DNA of 64,000 nucleotides from assembly GCA_035946575.1 (NCBI GenBank), contig DASYZG010000072.1:62001-126000 (forward strand), read 5' to 3'. Made by a program: the position numbers and the translations under genes. Shown one piece after another: positions 52,864-62,563 of this stretch; positions within the stretch are counted from its first letter, which is position 1; each line of letters opens with the position of its first letter. Under the pieces are notes generated by a model that did not search any database, was not told the origin of the DNA, and was given only the letters and a program-made list of their open reading frames with translations. This DNA comes from Gp13-AA77 sp035946575. Its GTDB lineage: Bacteria; Acidobacteriota; Terriglobia; UBA7540.

Positions 52864-53859
52864 ATGTACGACCAGAACGACGAGCGGTTCGACGAAAGCA
52901 GCGTGCTGCAGCCCGAGAGTTCACCGGCTCCGGCGCCGCGGGGCCCAAACAGCGCACTGATCGCCGTCATTGCGCTGCTCGCCTGCGCGGTGATTGTGAG
53001 CCTGGCCTACACGTTCAGCGAGCGCAAGCAGGCGAGAAACCTGGCGGCGAAGCAAGATCAGACGATGAACGAACTGCAGCAAACCCTGGACGCCATGTCG
53101 GCCCTGAGGGCAAAGGTTGACGCCATCGCCGCGCGGCCCGCGCCGCCGCAGGCGCCGGCTGAGCTGGCTGATACCCAGTCAGCAGGCCTGCAGAATGCTC
53201 CAGCCGCCCGAACCCGGCCCACCCGCAAAACCCACGTCCGGCGCAGGCCGCGAGTGGTGGAAGACCCGCGCTGGGCCAAAATGCAGAAAGAACTCACCGA
53301 CCAGCAACAGCAACTGACGTCCACGCAACAGGACTTGCAGAACACGCGCCAGGAGCTCAGCGACAACCTGCAATCCACGCGCGATGACCTGAATGGGTCG
53401 ATCGCCAAGACGCACGACGAACTCGTTGCCCTCGAGAAGAAGGGTGAGCGTGACTACCACGAATTCGACTTGACCAAATCCAAGACGTTCCAGCACGTCG
53501 GTCCGGTCGGCATGGAGCTGCGGAAGACAAATACCAAGCACGACTTCTACGACGTGACCCTGTTGGTGGACGACTACAAGCTGGACAAGAAACACGTGAA
53601 CCTGTACGAGCCGGTGCTGATCTACCCCGAGGACAGCCGCCAGCCGCTGGAGCTTGTCGTCAATCACATCTCCAGGAGCAGCGTTCACGGTTACGTGAGC
53701 GCTCCGAAGTATCCCGAGGCCGCCCAGAACACCGGCGCCGGAACGCCTGCCGCGGCGGAGCCCGCCTCCGGCGCGCCGCTGACTCAAAATAGCGGATCGC
53801 CGTCTACCCCGGCTCCGAGCCCTGCCAATACCGGGTCGGCTCAGCCCGAGCAGAAATAA
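52864..53859 (+). CDS. membrane-anchored coiled-coil protein, unknown
   Basis: 331 residues. A short cytoplasmic N-terminus, one transmembrane helix (SALIAVIALLACAVIVSLAY, about 31-50), a Pro/Ala/Arg linker, then a Gln-rich coiled coil (KMQKELTDQQQQLTSTQQDL at about 138-157). The conserved-looking core FDLTKSKTFQHVGPVGMELR and the following strands are of no known family. The C-terminus is an unstructured Ala/Pro/Ser/Thr tail. Function cannot be given. Confidence 0.75.
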   Translation: MYDQNDERFDESSVLQPESSPAPAPRGPNSALIAVIALLACAVIVSLAYTFSERKQARNLAAKQDQTMNELQQTLDAMSALRAKVDAIAARPAPPQAPAELADTQSAGLQNAPAARTRPTRKTHVRRRPRVVEDPRWAKMQKELTDQQQQLTSTQQDLQNTRQELSDNLQSTRDDLNGSIAKTHDELVALEKKGERDYHEFDLTKSKTFQHVGPVGMELRKTNTKHDFYDVTLLVDDYKLDKKHVNLYEPVLIYPEDSRQPLELVVNHISRSSVHGYVSAPKYPEAAQNTGAGTPAAAEPASGAPLTQNSGSPSTPAPSPANTGSAQPEQK

Positions 53860-54001
53860 GCCTGCTGTCTCTCTCTTTGCCACCGCGGTCCGCTTTCCGC
53901 TGGACCAGCCTGCACGCCCCAGTTAACCAGTCTCCCTCGGAAACGTATCTATCGCTGGTGACGCCCCAAGGTGCCGGATTGCCGGGGTCGGAGGCTGCTC
54001 C

Positions 54002-56461
54002 ATGCGATTTCTTGCGCAGGACTTGCGATATGCGTTCCGGATGCTGGCGAAGCGCCCCGGCGCGACGGCGGTCGTAGTGCTGTCGCTCGCGCTCGGCATC
54101 GGCGCGAACAGCGCGATTTTCAGCTTGGTCAACGCCCTGCTCTTCCGGCCGCCTGCAGTTCATGAGCCCGGCCGGCTGGCGGACATCTGGCTGCACAACA
54201 AGAAAGCCAGCGGATTCCTGGAAGGGTACTATCCCCTCAGCTTCCCGGATTACATTTACTATCGCGATCACAATTCGGTGTTCTCGGGTGTGGCGGCGCT
54301 TGCAGGAGACGGCACAACCGTGATCTGGAACCGCAACGGCCAGGGCGAAGCGTTGCAGGGCATTTTAGTCTCCGCGAATTACTTCTCAGTGGTCGGCGTG
54401 CCCCTGAAAGCCGGTCGCGGATTTCTGCCGGAAGACGACGCCGCGGCCGGACGTGCCGTGGCGCTGGTATCAGAATCCTTCGCGCGGCGCCTCGGCGGAG
54501 ATCAGGAAGCGCTCGGAACAACCCTGATGCTCAATGGGCGCACCTGCGCCATCGTCGGCGTGGTTCCCGGTTTCTTTCATAATGTCATGGCCGATATAGC
54601 GCCCGATCTCTGGATGCCCATGGGCATGCAGACGACGATCAGCCCCAGCCTCGACCTCACCAGCCGCAACGAGAACTTCCTGGAGGTTTACGGCCGCCTC
54701 CGGCCCGGCGTCACGTGGCGGCAGGCCGGGGCCAATCTACTTGTGCTCTCGAGGCAACTTGCGCAATCGTATCCGGACACCGAGAAGAACTTTGAGGCGC
54801 AAGCCTACCGGGCGGCGCTGATTCCCGGACCCTTTCGCGGATTCCTCAGCATCATCACGGCGGCCCTGATGGCCGTCGTGGCCCTGGTTCTGCTGATCGC
54901 CTGCGCCAATGCCGCCAACCTGCTGCTCGCTCAGTCGTCGGCGCGGGCGCGGGAGATGGCAGTGCGATCGGCGCTGGGCGCGGGACGCTGGCGCCTGCTG
55001 CGGCAACCACTCACCGAAAGCGTGCTGCTCGGATGCCTCGGCGGCGCGGCCGGGTTGCTGCTTGCGGCCATCGCCGTGCCTTTGCTGCTTCGTTTGAAAC
55101 CGCCCGGACTCCCCGTCGAATTTGAGGCGCCGCTCGACTGGCGCGTGCTGGGATTCACCCTGGCGGCCGGCGTGCTCGCCGGAGTCGTGTTCGGCCTGGC
55201 GCCCGCGTTACGCGCCTCGCGACTCGATGTGTCGTCGCGCTTGAAAGACGGTACTGCCGCCGCGGGTCAAGGCCGCTCGCGGCTGCGGAGCTTCCTGGTG
55301 ACCGCCCAGGTCGCCGTCTGCCTGGTACTCCTGATCGGCGCCGGCCTGTGCCTTCGAAGCCTCGGGAATGCGCGCTCGATTGATCCCGGGTTTGACACCC
55401 GCAATGGGCTTGTGGCCTCGCTCGACGTTGAGACGCTGGGCTACGACAAGACGCGCGGGCCAGCGCTCTATCAAGACCTGCTCGGCCGGGTGTCGGCGCT
55501 GCCCGGCGTACGCTCCGTCAGCATGGCGGACATGATGCCGCTCGGGACCGCAGAAAGCGTCGAGGGCGTGGTCGCTGAAGGCTCAAAGACCGGCGACGTG
55601 CACGGAGGCCGTACAGAGCTGACGGCAGGCAGCCTCATTGTTGCGCCCGGGTACTTCCGGACTATGGGAATCCCGTTGCTTGAGGGGCGCGACTTCAGCG
55701 CTGCCGACAACGCGCGCGCGCCCAAGGTCGTGATCATCAACGACACGATGGCGCGGCGTGCCTGGCCGGGGCGGAATCCCGTTGGCCGGCGAATCACCCG
55801 GGGTAGCGGCAAGGATCGCGAGACGCTGGAAGTGCTTGGGGTCGTAAAGACCGGGAAATACCGTACCCTCGGCGAAGATCCGCGACCGTTCATGTATCAT
55901 CCATACGCGCAGAACTACGCGCCGCTCATGCACCTGATCGTGCGCACGGCAGGCGACAACGCGTCCGTACTCGACGGCATGCGGCGCGTGGTGCAGGCAC
56001 TCGATCCCCACCTCGCGCTCTACGACGTGGAGACGCTACAGCAACTCATGCTCCTGCCGCTCTTCCCCGCTCGTGCCGCGGGCCTGCTGTTCGGCGTGTT
56101 GGGAACGATCGCGCTGCTGCTGGCGATGGGCGGACTCTACGGCGTGATATCGTACCTGGTCGCGCTGCGCACACACGAGGTCGGCATCCGGATGGCGCTG
56201 GGCGCGCGAGCCGGCGACGTCATGAGGCTGGTGGTCGGAAACGGGATGCGGCTGGCCCTGGCCGGCGTGGCCGTTGGCCTCGCGGGCGCTTTCGCCCTCA
56301 CCCGACTGCTCTCCAGCCTGCTTTACGGAATCGGCCCTGCGGATCTCGCCACCTTCGCGGCGATCGCGCTGGCGCTGTCGGGTGTCGCCTTTCTCGCGAG
56401 CTACATTCCGGCGCGGCGCGCCACCAAGGTTGATCCCATGGTGGCGCTGCGCCACGAGTGA
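54002..56461 (+). CDS. ADOP-type ABC transporter permease (MacB/FtsX family)
   Basis: 819-residue duplicated orphan permease of the kind found in many copies in Acidobacteriota. It opens MRFLAQDLRYAFRMLAKRPG and a first helix (AVVVLSLALGIGANSAIFSL), has a MacB periplasmic domain (about 60-260), three helices around 275-400, the short repeat of the same module after SSRLKDG (about 415-660) and a second set of three helices to the end. No ATPase gene is adjacent, so the partner is unknown; such 'orphans' may share ATPases. The final segment ends YIPARRATKVDPMVALRHE. Confidence 0.92.
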   Translation: MRFLAQDLRYAFRMLAKRPGATAVVVLSLALGIGANSAIFSLVNALLFRPPAVHEPGRLADIWLHNKKASGFLEGYYPLSFPDYIYYRDHNSVFSGVAALAGDGTTVIWNRNGQGEALQGILVSANYFSVVGVPLKAGRGFLPEDDAAAGRAVALVSESFARRLGGDQEALGTTLMLNGRTCAIVGVVPGFFHNVMADIAPDLWMPMGMQTTISPSLDLTSRNENFLEVYGRLRPGVTWRQAGANLLVLSRQLAQSYPDTEKNFEAQAYRAALIPGPFRGFLSIITAALMAVVALVLLIACANAANLLLAQSSARAREMAVRSALGAGRWRLLRQPLTESVLLGCLGGAAGLLLAAIAVPLLLRLKPPGLPVEFEAPLDWRVLGFTLAAGVLAGVVFGLAPALRASRLDVSSRLKDGTAAAGQGRSRLRSFLVTAQVAVCLVLLIGAGLCLRSLGNARSIDPGFDTRNGLVASLDVETLGYDKTRGPALYQDLLGRVSALPGVRSVSMADMMPLGTAESVEGVVAEGSKTGDVHGGRTELTAGSLIVAPGYFRTMGIPLLEGRDFSAADNARAPKVVIINDTMARRAWPGRNPVGRRITRGSGKDRETLEVLGVVKTGKYRTLGEDPRPFMYHPYAQNYAPLMHLIVRTAGDNASVLDGMRRVVQALDPHLALYDVETLQQLMLLPLFPARAAGLLFGVLGTIALLLAMGGLYGVISYLVALRTHEVGIRMALGARAGDVMRLVVGNGMRLALAGVAVGLAGAFALTRLLSSLLYGIGPADLATFAAIALALSGVAFLASYIPARRATKVDPMVALRHE

Positions 56462-56617
56462 TTCCGCTTCGATGATCCCCGGCGGTTCCCCGCTGGCTCT
56501 CAACAGCCCGGCTGAACCCGCTTGGGGGATCCTGCCCCCTTCAGCTGCAACCATGGCGGGCAGGATCCCTGCGCTCCGAACTGGTGCGCGGGCTACGCCC
56601 CGGTCACTTGCGTGGCG

Positions 56618-57313
56618 TCAGTTCTTGCCTGTGCTGCGGAGCCTGACGCCGAACGAGAGGGCAGCCAGGCCCGATGCCAGAAGCACAAGCGTGCTCGGTT
56701 CGGGCACCGCAGGAGCGGATGGATCCTGGAGTAGCAATGAGCCGCCCGCCAGCATGAGCGCAGACCCGGGCATGCAGGTGCCGGAAGCCATAGATCTACA
56801 AACGATGTTTACACCCAACTCGCCGGTGAACATATCCGATTGAAATCCGAGGAACGATGCCAGGGCGGGGTTGAGCGTCCCGCTGACATCCATACCTTTA
56901 AAGTGGTCCTCGCCGTTGCTCCAGAAGGCCTGTTCCCCTCCCAGGAACTGCCCGGTGAACAGCGTCACCGGCGTGCACCCGCTGCCCTGTCCCTGCAGGC
57001 AGCCGGTAATCGTGATGCTGCCGGTCGCGCTGGCGCCGAAGGTGAACGGGCTGGCGGTGGTGCCTGCTCCGCCGGTACCCGGGCCGGATGTAAAAGAAAT
57101 CGTCGCATTCTGGAGCGTGAAGGGATCTCCCGGCGTGGCCACGCGTACCTGGCTTGACTGTACAGTCATGTCGCTGCCGACTCCGCCCCAACTGGCTTGG
57201 GAAGAGGTACCGCCGAAGTTGAATTTGATCGAACCTGCGAAGGCAGCCCCGGTTATGAGGAGTGTAACGACTGCCGCCGCCAAGAGAGATAGCCTGCTTG
57301 TTCTCGCGCTCAT
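56618..57313 (-). CDS. PEP-CTERM sorting-signal protein
   Basis: 231-residue exported protein. The signal peptide is RLSLLAAAVVTLLITGAAFA. The mature part is beta-rich and low in complexity (GGTSSQASWGGVGSDMTVQS, FTFGASATGSITITGC). The C-terminus ends AVPEPSTLVLLASGLAALSF plus Arg/Lys residues, the PEP-CTERM signal recognised by exosortase (EpsH/XrtA type). No exosortase gene lies in the window. Start ATG 57313 is fixed by AAGGAGCGC upstream. Confidence 0.85.
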   Translation of the reverse strand: MSARTSRLSLLAAAVVTLLITGAAFAGSIKFNFGGTSSQASWGGVGSDMTVQSSQVRVATPGDPFTLQNATISFTSGPGTGGAGTTASPFTFGASATGSITITGCLQGQGSGCTPVTLFTGQFLGGEQAFWSNGEDHFKGMDVSGTLNPALASFLGFQSDMFTGELGVNIVCRSMASGTCMPGSALMLAGGSLLLQDPSAPAVPEPSTLVLLASGLAALSFGVRLRSTGKN

Positions 57314-57559
57314 GAGCGCTCCTTTGTTGGAGATACCCCCTTCCCGCGGCCGAGAATATCGCGCCCCGGCGCAACGCCACTGCCCCTCCATCGGCAATCA
57401 GGTTACGAGAATGCTAAGAGCCGAAACAATCCGATCGGACACTTAGAGGGATAGGGAATTCACTGTAGTTGCCAAGTGGCTGTGGCTGTGAGGGTTACCG
57501 AATCGGCGGGAGAAAAATCCTGGCCGGCTGAGAGAGAGTCTTGCCCCCGCCCCCGGCGT

Positions 57560-57772
57560 TCAGACCCTGCCTGGGGTTTCTTTCGCTTTGCTTTTCTCGA
57601 GCTCGAGTTCAAGTTCCTTCATCTTCTGCTGATGTTCCATCTCGCGCTGGCGGAGCTCCTGATGAATGCGCAATTCGCGCTCCCGGTACTTGAGCCAGCT
57701 TGGAATGGCCACGACCAGGATGATCATGATCCAAACGCCGTTGCGGCTGATGAGGGAAACGATGTCGTCCAT
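57560..57772 (-). CDS. PspB-like small membrane protein
   Basis: 70 residues: one transmembrane helix (GVWIMIILVVAIPSWLKYRE, about 12-31) and a charged coiled coil rich in Glu/Lys/Gln (MEHQQKMKELELELEKSKAK). The layout and size resemble phage-shock protein B, which with PspC senses membrane stress, but pspA and pspC are not nearby, so a functional link is not proven. Confidence 0.65.
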   Translation of the reverse strand: MDDIVSLISRNGVWIMIILVVAIPSWLKYRERELRIHQELRQREMEHQQKMKELELELEKSKAKETPGRV

Positions 57773-57929
57773 GTCGCGCCTCTGATCTCGCTCGTCATCT
57801 GTACGCTAGCACGCGCCGGCAAGGCGATCAAGATGGGCCGGCCCCGTATCCCCCGATTCGCAGGCTTGATGGCTCTCAGCAAAACAGCGCGCCGCCGGCG
57901 TGATTGGCGCGCAGTATACTACTCTCACC

Positions 57930-60575
57930 ATGAGAAAATGCACTCGCCGCGACTTCATCCGCTCCGGCGTGGCCTCCGTCGTTGCGCCGGTCGCCGCCTC
58001 AGCCATCCCGCCCGCCGCCTTCGGCCAGGAAGTCCGGGACGCGCCTCCCCCTGAGGCTCAAGCGCCAGGAGCAAAAGCATCGCCCCGCGAGAGGCTGCTG
58101 CTTGATTTCGATTGGCTGTTCAGGCTCGGCGACGCCTGCAATGCGGCCAAAGACTTCGGATTCGGCGTCGGCGACGACGGCGTGTTCTCGAAATCCGGCC
58201 GGCTGGTCACGCCCGGCCGGATCGAGGAGCCGGAGTTCCGTCCCAAGCCCGACGCCTCCGGCGTGCCGCCGATGCTGGTCACGCCCGGGCATCCCGGCCC
58301 GCCGCCGGCTCTGATAACTCAAGTCGAGAACGAATTCGGCGGACCTCCCAGGGTCGCTTTCGACGCCACCGGATGGCAGCAGCTGAATCTGCCGCACGAC
58401 TGGGCGGTGGATCTGCCCTTTGTGAATCAGCCGCACCTCATGTCGCGCGGCTATAAGCCGCTTGGCCGCGAGTTTCCCGAGACCAGCATCGGCTGGTACC
58501 GCCGCGAGTTCGATATTCCGGCCTCCGACCGGGGGCGGCGCATCTCGGTGGAATTCGATGGCGTCTATCGCGACGCTATCGTGCTGTTCAACGGTTTCTA
58601 TCTCGGCCGCAACTTCAGCGGCTATGCTCCCTTCCGATTCGATTTGACGGATTTCGTCCGCTACGGAGAGAAGAACGTCCTGGTGTTGCGCGTGGATGCC
58701 ACGCTCGGCGATGGTTGGTTTTATGAGGGCGCGGGAATCTATCGTCACGTCTGGCTCGTGAAAACCGGACAGGTCTACGTGCCGCAGTGGGGCACCTGCG
58801 TGCGCTCGCAGCCGGGGGCGCGGGGCGCGGCCGCCAGAGTCTCGATCAGCACGGAAGTACGCAACGACAGCGACGCCGACAAGGCCTGCCGCGTCATCTC
58901 GCATATCGTCGACGCCGGGGGAAAGGTGGCGGGCACGGCCACATCGGCTGTGGAACCGGTCCAAGCGGGAGCCAGCCGGCAATTCGAGCAGCAGGCCGCG
59001 GTCGCGAACCCGGCACTGTGGTCCCTGGAAGATCCGCACCTCTATCGCCTGGAAACCACCATCGAGAACGAGGGCGCCGCCATCGATCACTACGAGACCA
59101 CGTTTGGAATCCGCAGCATCCGCTTTGACGCCGAAAAGGGATTCTTCCTGAACGGGAAGCCGGTCAAGATTCAAGGAACGTGCAACCACCAGGATCATGC
59201 CGGCGTGGGCACGGCCCTGCCCGACCGCATCCAGTCCTACCGCGTCGGCCGCCTCAAGGCCATGGGCTCGAACGCCTACCGCACCTCGCACAATCCGCCC
59301 ACGCCCGAACTCCTGGATGACTGCGACCGCCTGGGCATGCTGGTGATGGATGAAACGCGCATGATGTCGTCGGCGCCGGAGGGCCTGAGCCAGCTCGGGC
59401 GGCTGATCCGGCGCGACCGCAATCATCCGTCGGTGGTGATCTGGTCGCTCGCCAACGAAGAGCCGGAGCAGGGCACCAGCACCGGGGCGCTTATCCTTGC
59501 CAGCATGAAGCGTCTGGCGCGCGGGCTCGACCCTTCCCGGCCCGTGACCGCCGCCATGGACGGCGGCTGGGGCCACGGCATCTCCGCCGTGGTCGACGTG
59601 CAGGGCTTCAACTACCACGATCGCGCTATCGATGGCTTTCACTCCAGGTTCCCCGGCAAGCCCACCGTGGGAACCGAGACCGCGAGCACAGTCTCCACCC
59701 GCGGCATTTACCGGAACAATTACCAGCGCGGCTATGTGAGCGCCTATGACGTCAATTACCCCCTCTGGGCCGCGACCGCCGAAACCTGGTGGTCGATCTA
59801 CGCCCGGCGTCCCTGGGTGGCGGGCGGCTTCGCCTGGACGGGCTTCGATTATCGCGGTGAGCCGACCCCCTACGAGTGGCCTTGCATCAACTCCCATTTC
59901 GGAATCATGGACACCTGCGGCTTTGCCAAGGACAACTACTTCTACTATCAGGCCTGGTGGACCACGCAACCGGTGCTGCACCTGTTTCCCCACTGGACCT
60001 GGACCGGGCGCGAAGGCGAAGAGATCGACGTCTGGGCGCACACAAACCTGGATCGCGTGGAGCTGCTGTTGAACGGCAGGAGTCTCGGCGCGAGCGATGT
60101 GCAGGGGTTCTCACACGTCTCGTGGAAAGTGAGCTACGCGCCGGGGACGATCGAGGCCCGTGCATTCAAAGGCGGCCGCCAGGTCCTGACCGTGACGCAC
60201 ACCACCACCGGCGCTCCGGCGCGTATCGTGCTCAGGCCGGACCGACAGCACATCGCGGCTGACGGCGAAGACGTGTCACTGATCACAGTCGAAGTTCAGG
60301 ACGATCAAGGCCGCGCCGTGCCCACCGCGAGCAACGAGATCACCTTCCGCGTCAGCGGCAACGGCCGGCTGATTGGCGTCGGGAACGGCGACCCCAGCAG
60401 CCACGAATCCGATCATGGCAGCACGCGCCGTCTGTTCAACGGGCTCGCTATGGCGATCGTGCAGGCGTCGAAAGAGCCGGGCGACCTGGTGCTGGGAGCG
60501 TCGTCGCCAGGACTCGAGTCCGGCTCGGCGAACATCGTCTGCGAGGCCGCCAGGCTGCGGCCGGCAGTAGCGTAG
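57930..60575 (+). CDS. Tat-exported glycoside hydrolase family 2 (beta-galactosidase-like)
   Basis: 881-residue glycosidase. The N-terminus has a twin-arginine signal (CTRRDFIRSG, then hydrophobic core). The GH2 sugar-binding, Ig-like and TIM-barrel domains follow. The acid/base Glu510 lies in WSLANEEPEQ and the nucleophile is Glu583 in VGTETAST. The C-terminal part adds GH2-type beta domains (VELLLNGRSLG; ITFRVSGNGRLIGVGNGDPS). Substrate is likely a beta-galactoside or similar beta-linked sugar. ATG 57930 is chosen because the Tat signal begins directly there. Convergent with the GH30 gene. Confidence 0.92.
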   Translation: MRKCTRRDFIRSGVASVVAPVAASAIPPAAFGQEVRDAPPPEAQAPGAKASPRERLLLDFDWLFRLGDACNAAKDFGFGVGDDGVFSKSGRLVTPGRIEEPEFRPKPDASGVPPMLVTPGHPGPPPALITQVENEFGGPPRVAFDATGWQQLNLPHDWAVDLPFVNQPHLMSRGYKPLGREFPETSIGWYRREFDIPASDRGRRISVEFDGVYRDAIVLFNGFYLGRNFSGYAPFRFDLTDFVRYGEKNVLVLRVDATLGDGWFYEGAGIYRHVWLVKTGQVYVPQWGTCVRSQPGARGAAARVSISTEVRNDSDADKACRVISHIVDAGGKVAGTATSAVEPVQAGASRQFEQQAAVANPALWSLEDPHLYRLETTIENEGAAIDHYETTFGIRSIRFDAEKGFFLNGKPVKIQGTCNHQDHAGVGTALPDRIQSYRVGRLKAMGSNAYRTSHNPPTPELLDDCDRLGMLVMDETRMMSSAPEGLSQLGRLIRRDRNHPSVVIWSLANEEPEQGTSTGALILASMKRLARGLDPSRPVTAAMDGGWGHGISAVVDVQGFNYHDRAIDGFHSRFPGKPTVGTETASTVSTRGIYRNNYQRGYVSAYDVNYPLWAATAETWWSIYARRPWVAGGFAWTGFDYRGEPTPYEWPCINSHFGIMDTCGFAKDNYFYYQAWWTTQPVLHLFPHWTWTGREGEEIDVWAHTNLDRVELLLNGRSLGASDVQGFSHVSWKVSYAPGTIEARAFKGGRQVLTVTHTTTGAPARIVLRPDRQHIAADGEDVSLITVEVQDDQGRAVPTASNEITFRVSGNGRLIGVGNGDPSSHESDHGSTRRLFNGLAMAIVQASKEPGDLVLGASSPGLESGSANIVCEAARLRPAVA

Positions 60576-60596
60576 CCGGAACGCCGTTTGATGAGG

Positions 60597-60668
60597 GTAG
60601 CGGCGAGTTTACCTCGCCACAACTCCGACACCCTCAACACGCGCTTGGCGGCCTACAGCCGCCGCTAC
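60597..60668. repeat. REPIN-like pair of GTAG-headed hairpins
   Basis: Plus unit 60597-60618: GTAGC then stem GGCGAG/CTCGCC, 5-nt loop. Minus unit 60647-60668: GTAGC then stem GGCGGC/GCCGCC. Both are 22 bp and inverted with a 28-bp spacer, exactly as at 4986-5057, though the stems differ in sequence. Sits between the convergent GH2 and GH30 genes. Confidence 0.72.
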
Positions 60669-60691
60669 ACGTCGTTCAGCAATCTGCCAAA

Positions 60692-62158
60692 TCACCGCCA
60701 CACCGCTGTTGTAATCGACCCCGCCCCCAGCGTCATCGGTCCCGTCATCGCTCCAAGCTGCAAACGGACCGTCCGCTCCTCACCCGGATTCGTCATGACC
60801 ACCACCCGGGTTCCGTCCGGATTCTGATACGCCACGTGACTCACCCCTTGCGGACCCCCGGCAGACTGCAGGTGGCGCGCGCCGCGGCGAATCGATCGCG
60901 CGAAGTGGTTCATGGCCCAGAAGTGTCCGCTGCGCGTGATCTCGCCCGTGCCCGAGTGGATGGTTACGGTGCCGCCGCAACTGAACGGGCCAATATTCGG
61001 CTTGCCGTGCTCGTCGAGCGCCAGGTTCCAGCCGATCATGCACCGGCACCCGTTGCGAAACACTCCGGTGAAGGTCTCGCCCCACTTGCACCAGTCGGTC
61101 AGGTAGTCTTTGGCGGTATAGTCCGGACCGCCTTCGGTCCAGAACATCTCCACGTTTGGGTAAGCTTCCTGGACTTTGGCCATCATCTCCGGCGTGCCCA
61201 CGTAGCCGTGCCAGGCGACCGCATGGCAGAACTCGCGCACGCCGGGATCGTCCAGGCTGCAGACCACGCGGCCCCAGAGGTTGTAGTTGTGGTCGAGCAG
61301 CCAGATCGCCGTGTCGAGGTTGTTCTTCTTCAGCGCCGGACCCAGATGCGCGCTCACGAAGCTGATCTCATACTCCTGCGGCCAGGCGCAGGCCGGCATG
61401 CGCCCGTCCTGCTCCGTATCGACCTCGTTCTGCGAGGTGACGGAGTTGATGCGCACGCCTTCCGCCTCGTAAGCCTTAAGAAACTTCACGAAATAGTTGG
61501 CGTAGGCGGGCATCGATTTCGGATGCATGCAGCCGCCCAGCATCGAGCCGCTCGGCTTCATCCAGCCCGGTGGACTCCAGGGCGACCCGAGCAGCCACAG
61601 GTCGGGATTCACGCTGCGCGCCTGGCGCAAGACAGGCAGAATCCAGGCGCGATCGTGCTCGATCGAGAAGCGCCCGAGTTCGGGGTCCGGGGCCCCTTCG
61701 TCATAGCTGTAGACCTCGGTACTGTAGTCGCTCGACCCGATGCAAATCCGTCCCGCGCTCAGGCCCATCTCCGCGGGGTGGAACATCTCGTGGAACAACT
61801 CCGCTCGTGAGTGTTCCGAGAGGCGGTGGAAGGTGTAGCAGGCGGCGTCCGTGAAGGCTCCGCCGATGCCCAGGTGCTCCTGGAAGGTCTGGGTGGGATC
61901 GAGGGTGATAGCGTGCGCGAATGATGGGGGCCCCGGCGCTGCTGTCCAGTTGAGCGGTGCGACGGCGGCGAATTTGCGCGTGGCATCCGTCACGCGCACC
62001 TCGATCGTGCCGGGCGGCGCGTCGTCGCGGCGGGGAAGTCCGGAGCCTGCTGTCGTGCCAGGGTCGGCGTGGGACGCGCTTACGGCTGCTACGCCCGCGA
62101 AACTCGTTGCCACACCGGCGGTAGCGGTCTTCAGAAAATCACGGCGTGTTTTGGACAT
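60692..62158 (-). CDS. Tat-exported glycoside hydrolase family 30 (glucosylceramidase-like)
   Basis: 488-residue GH30 enzyme. Tat signal TRRDFLKTATAG, then the barrel with GIGGAFTDAACYTF, acid/base Glu245 in SVTSQNEVDTEQ and nucleophile Glu342 in MFWTEGGPDYT. GH30 enzymes cleave beta-glucosyl, beta-xylosyl or beta-1,6-glucan linkages, and the exact substrate is not seen. A C-terminal beta domain (YQNPDGTRVVVMTNPG) completes the fold. ATG 62158 is chosen for GGGGC upstream and the Tat signal. The neighbouring GH2 gene faces it across 116 bp. Confidence 0.92.
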   Translation of the reverse strand: MSKTRRDFLKTATAGVATSFAGVAAVSASHADPGTTAGSGLPRRDDAPPGTIEVRVTDATRKFAAVAPLNWTAAPGPPSFAHAITLDPTQTFQEHLGIGGAFTDAACYTFHRLSEHSRAELFHEMFHPAEMGLSAGRICIGSSDYSTEVYSYDEGAPDPELGRFSIEHDRAWILPVLRQARSVNPDLWLLGSPWSPPGWMKPSGSMLGGCMHPKSMPAYANYFVKFLKAYEAEGVRINSVTSQNEVDTEQDGRMPACAWPQEYEISFVSAHLGPALKKNNLDTAIWLLDHNYNLWGRVVCSLDDPGVREFCHAVAWHGYVGTPEMMAKVQEAYPNVEMFWTEGGPDYTAKDYLTDWCKWGETFTGVFRNGCRCMIGWNLALDEHGKPNIGPFSCGGTVTIHSGTGEITRSGHFWAMNHFARSIRRGARHLQSAGGPQGVSHVAYQNPDGTRVVVMTNPGEERTVRLQLGAMTGPMTLGAGSITTAVWR

Positions 62159-62264
62159 GTTGCCCCCTCGGTCAGGGTATCTTGCAGTCCAGACTAACAC
62201 CTTCCGGGAGTCGTGCGCCCCAGCCTGCGACACAGGGGCGCCGCCCGGAGGCTGGCGAGGAGAA

Positions 62265-62350
62265 TTCACCACGGAGCGCACAGAAGCCACAGAGGACAGG
62301 GGCACATAGCACGCGTGACCTCAGAATCTCTCTGTGTCCTCTGTAGTGAA
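62265..62350. repeat. CACAGAGG-type palindromic repeat
   Basis: Arms starting TTCACCACGGAG and ending CTCTGTAGTGAA are imperfect inverted repeats. The interior has CCACAGAGGACA and its reverse CTCTGTGTCCTCTGT. Shares words with 41724-41766. Confidence 0.6.
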
Positions 62351-62433
62351 GCCTTCTTCGCGGGTTTCACGACATTGCCCAGCCTCGTTGGACAGAAACC
62401 AGCTAAGCTATTGAATTTATTGCGAAAATAAAT

Positions 62434-62476
62434 TTTCCCAATTTTCTCACTTTTCTCACTTTTCTCCATTGTCCCA
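62434..62476 (+). repeat. AT-rich dispersed repeat, copy B
   Basis: 43 bp, reverse complement of 20465-20507 without a mismatch. Similarity continues toward 62395 on the left side. Confidence 0.88.
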
Positions 62477-62563
62477 AATTTAGGGAGGACAATACTATCT
62501 TGGCCGTTCCACCGGCCGCTTCGCGGGAGAGGGGAATGAGAGGAATCGATTTTTGCGCCAAAC

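Noticed and set aside
57560..57772. A full psp operon
   Set aside because: Only a PspB-like gene is present; neither pspA nor pspC is seen.
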